Below are positions 1 through 7,774 of a DNA stretch of 43,063 nt, one piece after another (the stretch's first letter is position 1; every line of letters starts with the position of its first letter). The notes below the pieces were generated by a model that saw nothing but the letters and a program-made list of their open reading frames with translations, did no database searches and was not told the DNA's origin. The position numbers and the translations under genes were made by a program. The DNA lies in assembly GCA_002839285.1 (NCBI GenBank), contig PGXT01000007.1, positions 7,077-50,139 on the forward strand. Reading direction: 5' to 3'. The stretch comes from Spirochaetae bacterium HGW-Spirochaetae-5 (lineage in GTDB: Bacteria > Spirochaetota > UBA4802 > UBA5550).

Positions 1-45
1 ATCCGGCATAAACAGAAATAATCTAAATAATAAAAGGAGAATCGG

Positions 46-972
46 ATGAAAAAAGGTATTTATACACTTACGTTATTATGCTTAAGTTTTATTTTAATTC
101 AGGGATGTAAAAAAGGGGACAAGCAGGGGCTTGATCTTGCTCCCGGTGATGTAGTAAAGTATGCAAAATATGCAACTGCGGTTTACAAAGATCAGGAGAT
201 GAAAACATGGGCTGCAACTCTTTCTAAAACAGAACCTGTTAAACTTCTGGAAACACTAAATGTTCCGGTTAAGGGTGTTAATACTGAAGTTGCAAAGGTT
301 ATGCTTTCAGATAATACTGTTGTTTTTGCTTCGGCGAAAAATCTCGGTGATAAACCTGTAGTTTTTTTAGAAGACACAAAAGCATATGTGCGGAACAACG
401 CTTCAAGTAAGGTTTACGCAATAATTCCCAAGGGGACAATCGGTTTTGTTCTTCAGGAGAGTGCCGACTGGATTCAGGTTTATATAGGTCAGGTCGACGG
501 TAAATGGATTACTGCACAGTGGGTAAACAGCGGATTTACTGCTGAGGATCAGAGAGTTCAGGAAGCTAAACTATATGAAGAATCTGTAGCTATTCTTAAA
601 AACTCTGCATCTAAAGCTGATCAGAAAAAACAGGCAGAAGCTAATCTTAAAGATCTGTCAACAAGTAATGGTATATTCGCGGAAATGGCTCTTGCTGTTT
701 TAGGGCAGATAAGCGGCGGAGCAGAAAACAGCACCGGAACAGATGACGCCGGTCTTGGCAAAGCAACTGTTCAGACTGCGGCAGGACTTACTTTGAGAGA
801 TCAGCCGTCAACATCGGGGAAAGCTATTCTGGTAATTCCAGATGGTAATACTGTAAAAATAATTGAGAATGGAACAACCGAAGAGACAATAGCCGGTAAG
901 ACAGCAATCTGGTACAAAGTAGAGTGGAACGGAAACAGAGGCTGGGTATTCGGTGGATTTTTAGCACCGTAA
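46..972 (+). CDS. SH3-domain lipoprotein
   Basis: This 308-residue protein begins with a lipoprotein signal peptide: a basic start, a hydrophobic core, and the lipobox LIQGC ending at Cys21. It is therefore probably lipidated and anchored to a membrane facing the periplasm. Two bacterial SH3-like segments can be seen. One is at about residues 105-165 (begins TKAYVRNNASS, includes WIQVYIGQVDGKW). The other is at about residues 240-306 (begins TVQTAAGLTLRDQPS, ends RGWVFGGFLAP). A helical, Ala/Lys-rich linker joins them. SH3b domains usually bind peptidoglycan or peptides, so an envelope-binding role is likely, but the ligand is unknown. The start is supported by AAGGAGA five bases upstream of the ATG. 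No catalytic domain is evident. Confidence 0.8.
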   Translation: MKKGIYTLTLLCLSFILIQGCKKGDKQGLDLAPGDVVKYAKYATAVYKDQEMKTWAATLSKTEPVKLLETLNVPVKGVNTEVAKVMLSDNTVVFASAKNLGDKPVVFLEDTKAYVRNNASSKVYAIIPKGTIGFVLQESADWIQVYIGQVDGKWITAQWVNSGFTAEDQRVQEAKLYEESVAILKNSASKADQKKQAEANLKDLSTSNGIFAEMALAVLGQISGGAENSTGTDDAGLGKATVQTAAGLTLRDQPSTSGKAILVIPDGNTVKIIENGTTEETIAGKTAIWYKVEWNGNRGWVFGGFLAP

Positions 973-978
973 AATTTT

Positions 979-1103
979 CGCCGCCCCTATCCGCCCTACA
1001 GGCACCTTCCCCCATAAATGGGAGAAAAGGTAACTCGGAATATTTCATATTCGTCTCCTCCCATTCCATGGGGGAGATGGCGGTGGCAAGAGGGGGCGGA
1101 ACT
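979..1103. repeat. Nested inverted repeat (family D-like)
   Basis: Left arm (CGCCGCCCCTATCCGCC, then CCTTCCCCCATAAATGGG) and right arm (CCCATTCCATGGGGGAG, then GGCGGTGGCAAGAGGGGGCGG shortened here to its core GGCGGTGGCAAG) are inverted copies of one another. Each arm contains its own small CCCAT/ATGGG hairpin. The element sits between two convergent genes, so it could also act as a bidirectional transcription barrier. It has no coding content. Confidence 0.65.
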
Positions 1104-1116
1104 GTTCCTTTTGTTT

Positions 1117-1392
1117 CTACTTATCTTTAAAGCAGTATTTACATCCCATAATTATAATTTTGTTTTCAGACTTCTCGGTGATCTTCGATGCGTAAAGACC
1201 TTCGTACTTTGTAAGTTCAGAACCGCACAGGGGACATATGCGGGTTCCCGGCGGAACTGTCTGTTTTACTATTTTTTTCTGTCCGGCATCAGATTTCCCG
1301 AATTTATTCATCCCTCCGGAAATGACCGAGAGTATGTATAAAAATGCAGAAACCCCGATTGCAAGTCCCGCGATAAATATCAGCGCACTCAT
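1117..1392 (-). CDS. Small membrane-anchored zinc-ribbon protein
   Basis: A 91-residue protein with one N-terminal transmembrane helix (about residues 3-25), then a basic linker, then a zinc-ribbon-like domain with two CxxC pairs: C53-x2-C56 (CPLCGSE) and C84-x2-C87 (CKYC). The four cysteines probably bind a zinc ion on the cytoplasmic side. Its start overlaps the stop of the upstream methyltransferase gene in an ATGA arrangement (1389-1392), so the two are probably translationally coupled. I do not recognise the specific family. Function unknown. Confidence 0.75.
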   Translation of the reverse strand: MSALIFIAGLAIGVSAFLYILSVISGGMNKFGKSDAGQKKIVKQTVPPGTRICPLCGSELTKYEGLYASKITEKSENKIIIMGCKYCFKDK

Positions 1393-2132
1393 TCTTCTGT
1401 TTTTACCTTTACCACAAAGTTTATCATTATTGTTTCATCAGAGGGTGGATTATAAGTATAGTCGCTGCAGACTTCAATTATTTCAAATCCCTCTTCGTCG
1501 AGAATTAATCTCATCTCTTCTTCGGAATATATTCTCTGTGTATGTTCTTCATTGATAATACGGCCGTCTGAATGTCGTATTGTAAAAGATGAAATAATAT
1601 GCTTTTTTTTTCTGTCGTAGAGATTGCTCCACTCTATATTCATTCCACGGGTTTTGTAGTACGATGTTTTATTGTTAAAAAAACGGTCGATGTTATGTTC
1701 TGTTGTGATGTCGAACATGAATACACTTCCATCGTGCATTACCTGTTTAACGCAGCGGAGAACACTCCGTACATCTTCAGCTGTAAGCTGGTAGTTTATT
1801 GTGTCGTGGACGCTGAATATAAAATCGAATTTTTTTTTGAAATAAAAGTTACGGATGTCGGCGCAGATTATTCTGAAACTTCTGAAAGCTCTTGTTTTTG
1901 CCACCCGGAGCATATTGAGAGAAAGATCTACGCCGAAGATTCTATAATTGTCTGCTGAAAACTTTGCGCCGAATTTGCCTGTTCCGCATCCAAGTTCCAG
2001 AACTGTTTCCGGGCATTCGACATAGGAGTGCATTATGTTGAGGATAAACCGGTACCACTGTTCGTAGTCAACATGCCGGAGTACATAATCATATGCTTCT
2101 GCAAGACCTGTATATGGTTCTGATGTTTCCAA
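1389..2132 (-). CDS. Class I SAM-dependent methyltransferase
   Basis: A 247-residue class I methyltransferase. SAM-binding motif I is VLELGCGTGKFG (about residues 44-55), followed by an acidic strand end in FGVDLSLNML and a post-motif region FDFIFSVHDTINYQ. This is the usual Rossmann-fold layout of small-molecule methyltransferases (Methyltransf_11/25 type); the substrate cannot be told from sequence. The proposed start is TTG (complement of 2130-2132) with no clear Shine-Dalgarno sequence. The next in-frame ATG would remove part of the N-terminal helix, so the TTG is preferred but uncertain. It is the first gene of a two-gene unit with the zinc-ribbon protein, which it overlaps by four bases. 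Confidence 0.82.
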   Translation of the reverse strand: METSEPYTGLAEAYDYVLRHVDYEQWYRFILNIMHSYVECPETVLELGCGTGKFGAKFSADNYRIFGVDLSLNMLRVAKTRAFRSFRIICADIRNFYFKKKFDFIFSVHDTINYQLTAEDVRSVLRCVKQVMHDGSVFMFDITTEHNIDRFFNNKTSYYKTRGMNIEWSNLYDRKKKHIISSFTIRHSDGRIINEEHTQRIYSEEEMRLILDEEGFEIIEVCSDYTYNPPSDETIMINFVVKVKTEE

Positions 2133-2444
2133 TTTCTGTTTGTTCCCTTTATAATATGCCCTGTTTTAAAAAATCCAGTTTATAAGACATTATTATTTAC
2201 GGTTTATTTTTTATATTTAAATGAGTTTTTTTTATGAATTGAGATTTATTGTTGAGTACAGTTTTAAGTTATCATTATCCCCGAAGAGAGTAAGTATATT
2301 CATTTATCAGATGGATAACTGATTTTCAGAAATATTATCAGGTTGTAAAAGTCAATAATTTAATTGGTGACATAATATTCAGGGTGTAATAATTTATTTT
2401 ACAAAACTGGTTATTGTATTATTTTTTGAATTACATGATTAAGC
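2133..2444. other. AT-rich divergent intergenic region
   Basis: Gene-free, strongly AT-rich region between the minus-strand methyltransferase and nikR. It should hold the promoters of both units, but no match was convincing enough to place. No ORF or RNA gene was seen. A family A repeat follows at 2445. Confidence 0.5.
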
Positions 2445-2576
2445 AGGCAACAGTTAATTTTTGCGGGCACAGAGCTTCGCGCTGTGTCTGAAATGTAGGA
2501 TTACAGGGGCAACGCTCCCATTTCGACCGTATGCGATGCATATGCTTCATAAAATTAATTTGCGGCACATTAAATA
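2445..2576. repeat. Family A multi-hairpin repeat, copy 1
   Basis: Long palindromic element. The outer arms are CAACAGTTAATTTTTGCGGG and an inverted counterpart ending AAAATTAATTTGCGGC. Inside are a CAGAGCTTCGCGCTGTG hairpin, a second arm near CTGAAATGTAGGATTACAG, and a third arm GTATGCGATGCATATGC. It is the same layout as at 11784 and 18600. It lies just upstream of the nikR ribosome binding site and so probably within the nikR leader. Confidence 0.7.
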
Positions 2577-2605
2577 CTTATAAACTAACTGCACGGAGAG
2601 TATCA

Positions 2606-3034
2606 ATGATAGATAAGAATATAGTGAGATTTGGCGTGTCGATTGATGAAAAGCTTCTTACGAAATTTGATTCGCATATTTCTGAAAAGGGTTACGTCAA
2701 CAGATCTGAAGCGATTCGCGATCTGATTCGTGATGTGCTTGTTGAACAGCGTATTGAAAATCCTGAAACGGAATCTTTCGGTACACTGACGATAATATAC
2801 AATCACCATCATGGTGAAATTTCCGACAAGCTCAATAATGTGCAGCATGATTATTTCAAGAATATTGTATCAACAACCCATATACATCTCGATTCTCATA
2901 ACTGCCTTGAAGTTCTGATACTGAAGGGTAAAGCGGGACACTTAAAATCGCTGGCTGACATGATACTCTCTATAAAAAATGTCAAACATGGCAAGTTTGT
3001 AATAGCTTCAACAGAGACAGATCTTGATGAGTGA
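2606..3034 (+). CDS. nikR: Nickel-responsive regulator NikR
   Basis: A 142-residue NikR family transcription factor. The N-terminus is a ribbon-helix-helix DNA-binding domain (VRFGVSIDEKLLTKFD onward, residues 7-50). The C-terminus is an ACT-like metal-binding domain. All four residues matching the E. coli nickel site are present: H81, H92, H94 and C100 (segments NVQHDYF, THIHLDSHNCLE). It should be a tetramer that binds operators when loaded with Ni(II). The ATG at 2606 is chosen because CGGAGAG lies just upstream and homologues begin here; an in-frame extension to 2531 would run into the repeat. No nickel transporter, urease or hydrogenase gene is in the window, so its targets lie elsewhere. 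Confidence 0.93.
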   Translation: MIDKNIVRFGVSIDEKLLTKFDSHISEKGYVNRSEAIRDLIRDVLVEQRIENPETESFGTLTIIYNHHHGEISDKLNNVQHDYFKNIVSTTHIHLDSHNCLEVLILKGKAGHLKSLADMILSIKNVKHGKFVIASTETDLDE

Positions 3035-3077
3035 AACGTGTTATAATAATTTTTGATTAACTTAACTGAAAAATCTC

Positions 3078-3271
3078 ACCGTCCCCTTTGTAAACTGACT
3101 TGTACCCATTTCACTCAGCCCCCTAAATCCCCTGGAGGGGGACTTTAAAACAATATCGCAAAATTCATTCATTTTAATCTAGTTTTTCAAATAAATCTCT
3201 TTTAAGTCCCCCTCCGGGGGATTTAGGGGGCTGCACAAAAGGATGTGGGTAACGATAAGGCGGGGGCGGTG
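3078..3271. repeat. Family D nested inverted repeat
   Basis: About 195-bp imperfect palindrome. The inner arms are CAGCCCCCTAAATCCCC (from 3116) and GGGGGATTTAGGGGGCTG (to 3233), separated by about 50 bp of AT-rich spacer. Each arm also carries its own hairpin (CCCCTGGAGGGG and CCCCCTCCGGGGG). Weaker outer complementarity joins CACCGTCCCC near 3078 with GGCGGGGGCGGTG near 3271. From memory, CCCCCTAAATCCCC-type inverted repeats occur in many unrelated bacterial genomes. This repeat occupies most of the gap between nikR and the LysM gene (3035-3385); nothing else was identified there. Confidence 0.75.
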
Positions 3272-3385
3272 GCTTTCTGTTCTTTTTTTAATCATAATTT
3301 TTTTTTCGCTAAACTATAAAGGTTAAGAGCACGATACTATGATTAAGGGATAATACGGCCATTTGAGACAGTTCGGGGTAAAATA

Positions 3386-4240
3386 GTGAGGGTAAAACCG
3401 CAATCTTATTTATTACCCGCTGCTCTTTTAATATGCCTGTTTTTTTGTACATCAGCTTATTCGCAGAAGAAAAACAGTGTTTACATGGAAGGGGCAGACA
3501 GGGGTGTAAAATTTAATAATGAAAATTATAAAGAGAGTGCGGCAGAGGGTGATGGAGACATAATATCCTACAACAGGAAGAATTATAATGCTTTTGATGA
3601 TGATTCATATAACCGCCGGGAAATGTCCGTTAGGCCGAATAATATTAAAAATATCTCTTCGAAGAATTCATCCGGTTCATATGTGTATTATGTGGTTAAA
3701 AGCGGTGACACTCTTTTCAGTATTGCAAAAAAATCCGGAGTTACATTGAATCAGATTCAGGATATCAATGATCTGAAAGGGAGTTCTATAATATATAAAG
3801 GTATGAAGCTTAAAATACCTTCCAGGCAGTTGAAAAGTGAAGGTAAGGCATCTGCCGTTGTAAACACCGATAAAGTTAAACCCGGATTTCGATGGCCTTT
3901 AAAAAAAGTTAGAAGTTACAGCCCTGATGGCGGAAATGGTGTTAAATCTATCGGCATATTGATTAAAGGTATTCCCGGTGGTGAAGTAGTTGCATCTGAG
4001 GATGGTGTTGTAAAAAAAGTCGGCTATATGCGCGGATATGGAAATTATATTGTAGTTAAGCATGAAAACAGGTATATTACAGTGTACTCGAATTTATTGG
4101 GTATTGATGTAAAGGCCGGAGACCCCGTGGTAAAGGGGTGCAGAATAGGAAAGATTTCAGATGATATGACCCTTCACTTTCAGATTGATAGAGAGGGGAA
4201 GCCGGAGAATCCAATCAAACTTCTTCCGGGGCGTGGCTGA
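3386..4240 (+). CDS. Secreted LysM protein with degenerate M23 domain
   Basis: A 284-residue exported protein. There is a signal peptide at residues 1-26, a polar linker, one LysM domain at about 101-145 (YYVVKSGDTLFSIAKKSGV), and a C-terminal M23/LytM fold at about 168-280. Active M23 peptidases use an HxxxD motif and a final HxH. Here the first motif is absent (the matching stretch is GVKSIGILIKGIPGG), and only one histidine of the last motif remains (TLHFQID). The protein is therefore probably not a hydrolase. It resembles the NlpD/EnvC class of LytM factors that activate amidases, which is an inference. The start is GTG at 3386, with GGGG about eight bases upstream. Confidence 0.82.
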   Translation: MRVKPQSYLLPAALLICLFFCTSAYSQKKNSVYMEGADRGVKFNNENYKESAAEGDGDIISYNRKNYNAFDDDSYNRREMSVRPNNIKNISSKNSSGSYVYYVVKSGDTLFSIAKKSGVTLNQIQDINDLKGSSIIYKGMKLKIPSRQLKSEGKASAVVNTDKVKPGFRWPLKKVRSYSPDGGNGVKSIGILIKGIPGGEVVASEDGVVKKVGYMRGYGNYIVVKHENRYITVYSNLLGIDVKAGDPVVKGCRIGKISDDMTLHFQIDREGKPENPIKLLPGRG

Positions 4241-4286
4241 TTCTGTCTTATTCAGGATCAGCAGAAAAATATCTATTTTATTTTGC

Positions 4287-4315
4287 TTGACTGGAAGTTT
4301 CCGGTATTCTATTTT
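4287..4315 (+). promoter_or_regulatory. Candidate sigma-70 promoter for the amidohydrolase operon
   Basis: TTGACT (4287-4292), 17-bp spacer, TATTTT (4310-4315). It would give a leader of about 130 nt before the amidohydrolase start. No convincing TGTGA-N6-TCACA site was found nearby. Confidence 0.5.
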
Positions 4316-4451
4316 TTAGAATGATTAATACATCTGTATTGCGATTTTATGCGGCAGTTTTTCCAGGTATCGGATTTAGAAAGTGTAATAAAGTATGTTG
4401 ATTTCAGGCTGTGTCGACATCAGCTCATAATAATTAATGAAGGATTTTAGT

Positions 4452-5672
4452 ATGAAAAAGTGGGTAATTTCAGGAATGGCAATACTGAATCCTGATAAAA
4501 CTACTGAAAAAGTTAATATATTAATTGAAAACGGTAGAATTTCTACTGTTTCAAATAAAGATGTGGGGAATCATTTATCCTGCAATGCCGGGGGAATTAT
4601 TTCGGCCGGTTTGATAAATGCTCATGATCACCTTCTGGGGACCTATTACCCGAAAGTGGGAAATGGCCCCTATGAAAACTGGCTCCCATGGGACAATGAT
4701 TTAAAAAGTGCTCCGGTTTATCAGGAGAGGCAGCAGATCGAAAATAGAGACCTTTATCTTCTGGGAGCATACCGGAATCTTATTTCAGGGGTAACTACGG
4801 TTTCGGATCATATACCCCATTTTGTTGCTCAGCCTTATTATGATATTCTTCCTGTAAAAGCTATAAGAGAGTATGCACTTGCTCACTCAATAACCTCATT
4901 TGCTCTTGCATGGGGTGACGGGATTGAAGCTGAGTACAAGAAAGCCGTTAAAGATGATATTCCGTTTATTACACATATAGCTGAAGGTTTTGATCACGAA
5001 ACAGTTAGAGATATCTCTACTCTCGATAGGCAGGGTGGGCTGGGGGATCATTCAGTTCTTATCCATGGAATAGCTTTTTCAGAGAGTGATATGGATCTTA
5101 TCAAGAAGAGAAATGCTTCAGTTGTCTGGTGCGGCGATTCCAACATGTTTATGTTTAATAAGACAACCAATATAAAAATGCTCCTTGATAAAAAAATAAA
5201 TGTCTGTATTGGAACAGATTCACCAATGTCGGGCGGTGAAAATCTTTTATATGAAATGCAGTTTGACAGAAAACTTTTTAAAAAGCTTTATGCTGAAGAG
5301 TTAAGTGACGAATTAATCTATAAAATGGTGACTGTAAATCCGGCTAAAGCTTTCAGGCTTTATGATTCCGGGGATATCCGGGAAGGGAACATTGCCGATC
5401 TGGTTGTAGTAAAAGACAGGGGCGGGTCTTATATAAATTCAGTGGTGTCTGCGGGATTGAAGGATATCATGCTTGTAGTAATTAATGGTATGCCTACTTA
5501 TGGAGATGTGGAGTATGCCTCTTTATTTGATTCTCTGGGCGTAAAATATCAGAATGTAGTGGTGGCCGGTAAAGAGAAGATTATTATTGGAGATCTCAAA
5601 GGGCTTCTTCGCAGAATAAGCAGAGCAGTAGGATTTAAGAAGGAATATCCATTTATGCCGGTTGATTTTTGA
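4452..5672 (+). CDS. Amidohydrolase-superfamily deaminase (candidate cyclic-nucleotide deaminase)
   Basis: A 406-residue metal-dependent hydrolase of the ATZ/TRZ (COG0402-like) branch of the amidohydrolase superfamily. The full mononuclear deaminase site is visible: HxH at H58/H60 (NAHDHL), HxxE at H175/E178 (THIAEG), H205 (LIHGIAF) and D256 (GTDSPMSGG). Relatives deaminate guanine, adenosine, methylthioadenosine and similar compounds. The start is ATG 4452, with AAGGA eight bases upstream; an ATG at 4437 is less well placed. Nineteen bases separate it from a pair of cyclic-nucleotide-binding genes, and a cAMP deaminase (CadD) of this superfamily has been reported from Leptospira interrogans. 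A role in cAMP removal is therefore plausible but unproven. Adenosine or guanine deamination is the main alternative. Confidence 0.85.
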   Translation: MKKWVISGMAILNPDKTTEKVNILIENGRISTVSNKDVGNHLSCNAGGIISAGLINAHDHLLGTYYPKVGNGPYENWLPWDNDLKSAPVYQERQQIENRDLYLLGAYRNLISGVTTVSDHIPHFVAQPYYDILPVKAIREYALAHSITSFALAWGDGIEAEYKKAVKDDIPFITHIAEGFDHETVRDISTLDRQGGLGDHSVLIHGIAFSESDMDLIKKRNASVVWCGDSNMFMFNKTTNIKMLLDKKINVCIGTDSPMSGGENLLYEMQFDRKLFKKLYAEELSDELIYKMVTVNPAKAFRLYDSGDIREGNIADLVVVKDRGGSYINSVVSAGLKDIMLVVINGMPTYGDVEYASLFDSLGVKYQNVVVAGKEKIIIGDLKGLLRRISRAVGFKKEYPFMPVDF

Positions 5673-5690
5673 TTAACACAAGGAGTAGCG

Positions 5691-6911
5691 ATGGCTAGCG
5701 GATTTCAGGGCGGAATAATTACACGGGGCTATAAGTCCGGCTCAATTATCTATTTTGAAAATGATAAAAGCGAGTATATATATATATTGAAGTCGGGTCG
5801 CGTTCTTCTGACTTATACAAAGATCGACACCGGGGAAGAGGTTAAGGAAGAGGTCCGCCAGGGTGAGTTTTTCGGTGTTAAATCCGCTCTTGGCAAATAT
5901 CCCCGTGAAGAGACTGCTCAGACAATCGGTGAAACCACTGTTCTTGTTTTAAACATGGCTGATTTTGAAAGAATGATTCTCCGTAATGTAAATGTTGTAA
6001 GAAAGATGCTCCGTGTTTTCAGTAATCAGCTGAGAAGGCTTGGTAAAACTGTCCGTACGGTTCTTGGTGAAACCGATAATGTAAATCCCGATGTTGAACT
6101 TTTCAGAATAGGGGAGCACTATTTTAAGGCCGGGGATTTTAATAAAGCTACTTACGCCTTTAAAAAATATATGGAATACTATCCCAATACAGATTATTCA
6201 AAACTTGCCATGGACAGGATAAAAACTATAAGTTCAGGAGGAGGATATACCTCACCTGCGTCAGCTAAAGCACCGAAAGAGGATGACCTTTCCGATTTTT
6301 CAATGGATGAAGATTCTGATGATGTTTTCAGTTTTGATGATAAACCTGCTCTTAAGAAAGAGACTAAGCCGGATTTCAGTTTCGATTCCGAGCCGGATAA
6401 TCCCTCATTAGCCTCAGAGTTGTCAAGTGAGATGGATGACTTTTTATCTGACGATAATACCCTGGATGATTTTGGTGATTTTGATTTTGACGGAGGCTCG
6501 TCTGCAAAGTCAGAGCCGACTTTAAAAGAGAGATTTGAGGTCGGTTTTTCAAGTTTTAAAATGGACAACTATAAGGATGCTCTGACGGTGTTCTCTGAAA
6601 TAATAAATGAGGGTGTTCCCGGGAAGCCACATGATTTAAAAATTTATATTGATGCTTATTTTTACTCAGGTGTCTCTTATTTTAAATTAAAGAATTATAA
6701 AGAGGCTATGAATCATTTAGGAGAGATCATAAAGAAATATTCAGATTCTGAAAGGATGAAGGAATCACTTCTTTATGTTGGGGATATTTTTGCAGCAGCT
6801 TCGCAGAAGGAAAAAGCGATTACATATTACAATAAAGTAGCCAATGCCTCTCCAAAGGATTCTTTGAATTCTAAGGCATTTGATAAAATCAGGACTTTAC
6901 AGAAGAGTTAG
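5691..6911 (+). CDS. Cyclic-nucleotide-binding domain protein with TPR repeats
   Basis: A 406-residue cytoplasmic protein with three parts. Residues 10-125 form a CNBD beta-roll (SGSIIYFENDKSEYIYILKSG) with its following helix. Residues 145-185 form a first TPR-like unit (FRIGEHYFKAGDFNKATYAF). A strongly acidic, low-complexity linker follows (about 195-275, with runs such as DDFGDFDFDGG). TPR units resume at about 280-400. There is no helix-turn-helix, so it is not a Crp-type transcription factor and may be an adaptor acting through its TPRs. The phosphate-binding cassette is altered (GVKSALGKYPREETAQ: Arg kept, usual Glu and Ser replaced), so ligand binding may be weakened or changed. AGGAG sits before the ATG. 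The downstream Crp-like gene follows directly. Confidence 0.82.
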   Translation: MASGFQGGIITRGYKSGSIIYFENDKSEYIYILKSGRVLLTYTKIDTGEEVKEEVRQGEFFGVKSALGKYPREETAQTIGETTVLVLNMADFERMILRNVNVVRKMLRVFSNQLRRLGKTVRTVLGETDNVNPDVELFRIGEHYFKAGDFNKATYAFKKYMEYYPNTDYSKLAMDRIKTISSGGGYTSPASAKAPKEDDLSDFSMDEDSDDVFSFDDKPALKKETKPDFSFDSEPDNPSLASELSSEMDDFLSDDNTLDDFGDFDFDGGSSAKSEPTLKERFEVGFSSFKMDNYKDALTVFSEIINEGVPGKPHDLKIYIDAYFYSGVSYFKLKNYKEAMNHLGEIIKKYSDSERMKESLLYVGDIFAAASQKEKAITYYNKVANASPKDSLNSKAFDKIRTLQKS

Positions 6912-6920
6912 GTGGCATTT

Positions 6921-7568
6921 ATGCTTGAGCTTGATGAAAAATTTTTTGGAAGATTCGGAGTTGAATACACTCCTAATCAGATTATATTTTGTGAGTTTGA
7001 ACCGGGGTATGAATTCTATTTTATACAGAAAGGGAAAGTTAAAATCACAAAGATTATTAATGACAGGGAGAAGACTATTGATGTTCTCACAGCCGGGGAT
7101 GTTTTCGGCGAGATGGCTATACTTGAAGAGGAGCCCAGGTCCGCTTCTGCAATTGCCGTGGATAATGTCAGAGTTTTAAAGTTTCACCGGGATAATTTTG
7201 ATACACTGTTACAGGGGAATCCTCAGCTTGCGTATAAACTTCTGCTTATTTTTTCCAAGAGAATTTACGATGCGAAAAGAAGGTTAATGATTCTTCTTCT
7301 TGAAGAACCGGCTGTAAAAGTCATGGACGTTCTTATTATGCTTGCCGAGCAGAATCCGCAATACGATTTTGAAGGAGAGGTCACTTTATATACAACTGCA
7401 GCACAGGTGGCCAGCTGGGCCGGCATGGCAGAGGCAGATGCTCAAAAAGAATTGACACATTTAACCCGTGTGGACAAAATTGATCTTTACGAGGATAGAA
7501 TCGTTGTTAAGAATATCCGTGATTTTCAACGTGTTATAACTTCCAGAAGAAAAAATCTTTATTCGTAG
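6921..7568 (+). CDS. Crp/Fnr-family cyclic-nucleotide-binding regulator
   Basis: A 215-residue protein with an N-terminal CNBD (residues 1-115) and a C-terminal segment (about 130-205) that looks like a divergent winged helix-turn-helix (LYTTAAQVASWAGMAEADAQ). The phosphate-binding cassette is well preserved (GEMAILEEEPRSASA, with Glu64, Arg73 and Ser74), as in cAMP-binding Crp proteins, so cyclic-nucleotide binding is likely. ATG 6921 is preferred because AGGTGG (6910-6915) lies five bases upstream; a GTG at 6912 immediately after the previous stop is an alternative. The gene is almost fused to the CNBD-TPR gene and is probably co-transcribed with it. The class I adenylate cyclase at 21389 could supply cAMP. 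Confidence 0.85.
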   Translation: MLELDEKFFGRFGVEYTPNQIIFCEFEPGYEFYFIQKGKVKITKIINDREKTIDVLTAGDVFGEMAILEEEPRSASAIAVDNVRVLKFHRDNFDTLLQGNPQLAYKLLLIFSKRIYDAKRRLMILLLEEPAVKVMDVLIMLAEQNPQYDFEGEVTLYTTAAQVASWAGMAEADAQKELTHLTRVDKIDLYEDRIVVKNIRDFQRVITSRRKNLYS

Positions 7569-7583
7569 AAAAAGCATTAATTT

Positions 7584-7657
7584 GCTCCCGTAGCTCAGGC
7601 GGATAGAGCAGTGGTTTCCTAAACCATGTGTCGGTGGTTCGAGTCCTCCCGGGAGCG
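7584..7657 (+). tRNA. tRNA-Arg (anticodon CCT)
   Basis: A 74-nt cloverleaf. The acceptor stem is GCTCCCG/CGGGAGC with discriminator G. The D stem is GCTC/GAGC. The anticodon stem GTGGT/ACCAT encloses the loop TTCCTAA, giving anticodon CCT, which reads AGG. The T arm is GGTGG-TTCGAGT-CCTCC. CCA is not encoded. It starts 15 bases after the Crp-like stop codon. Confidence 0.95.
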
Positions 7658-7685
7658 ATAATAAACCAGTTAAATAACAGGAAAA

Positions 7686-7710
7686 AAGCGGATTATCCGC
7701 TTATTTTTTT
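7686..7710 (+). terminator. Intrinsic terminator after tRNA-Arg
   Basis: Seven-bp stem AAGCGGA/TCCGCTT with a three-base loop, followed by A and seven T residues. This is a textbook rho-independent terminator closing the amidohydrolase-CNBD-tRNA unit. Confidence 0.85.
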
Positions 7711-7774
7711 ATTAATTGCCCAGAAGCTGACTGGAAATTACTTTTGAGCATTATTTTTTATCCGGAGGAAATGT

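Noticed and set aside
2531-2605. N-terminal extension of NikR
   Set aside because: The extension lies in a family A repeat, and the ATG at 2606 has the proper ribosome binding site and homologous start.
6194-6568. Minus-strand ORF inside the CNBD-TPR gene
   Set aside because: It is the reverse of an acidic Asp/Ser-rich linker, giving a Ser/Lys/Glu-rich shadow with no start signal.
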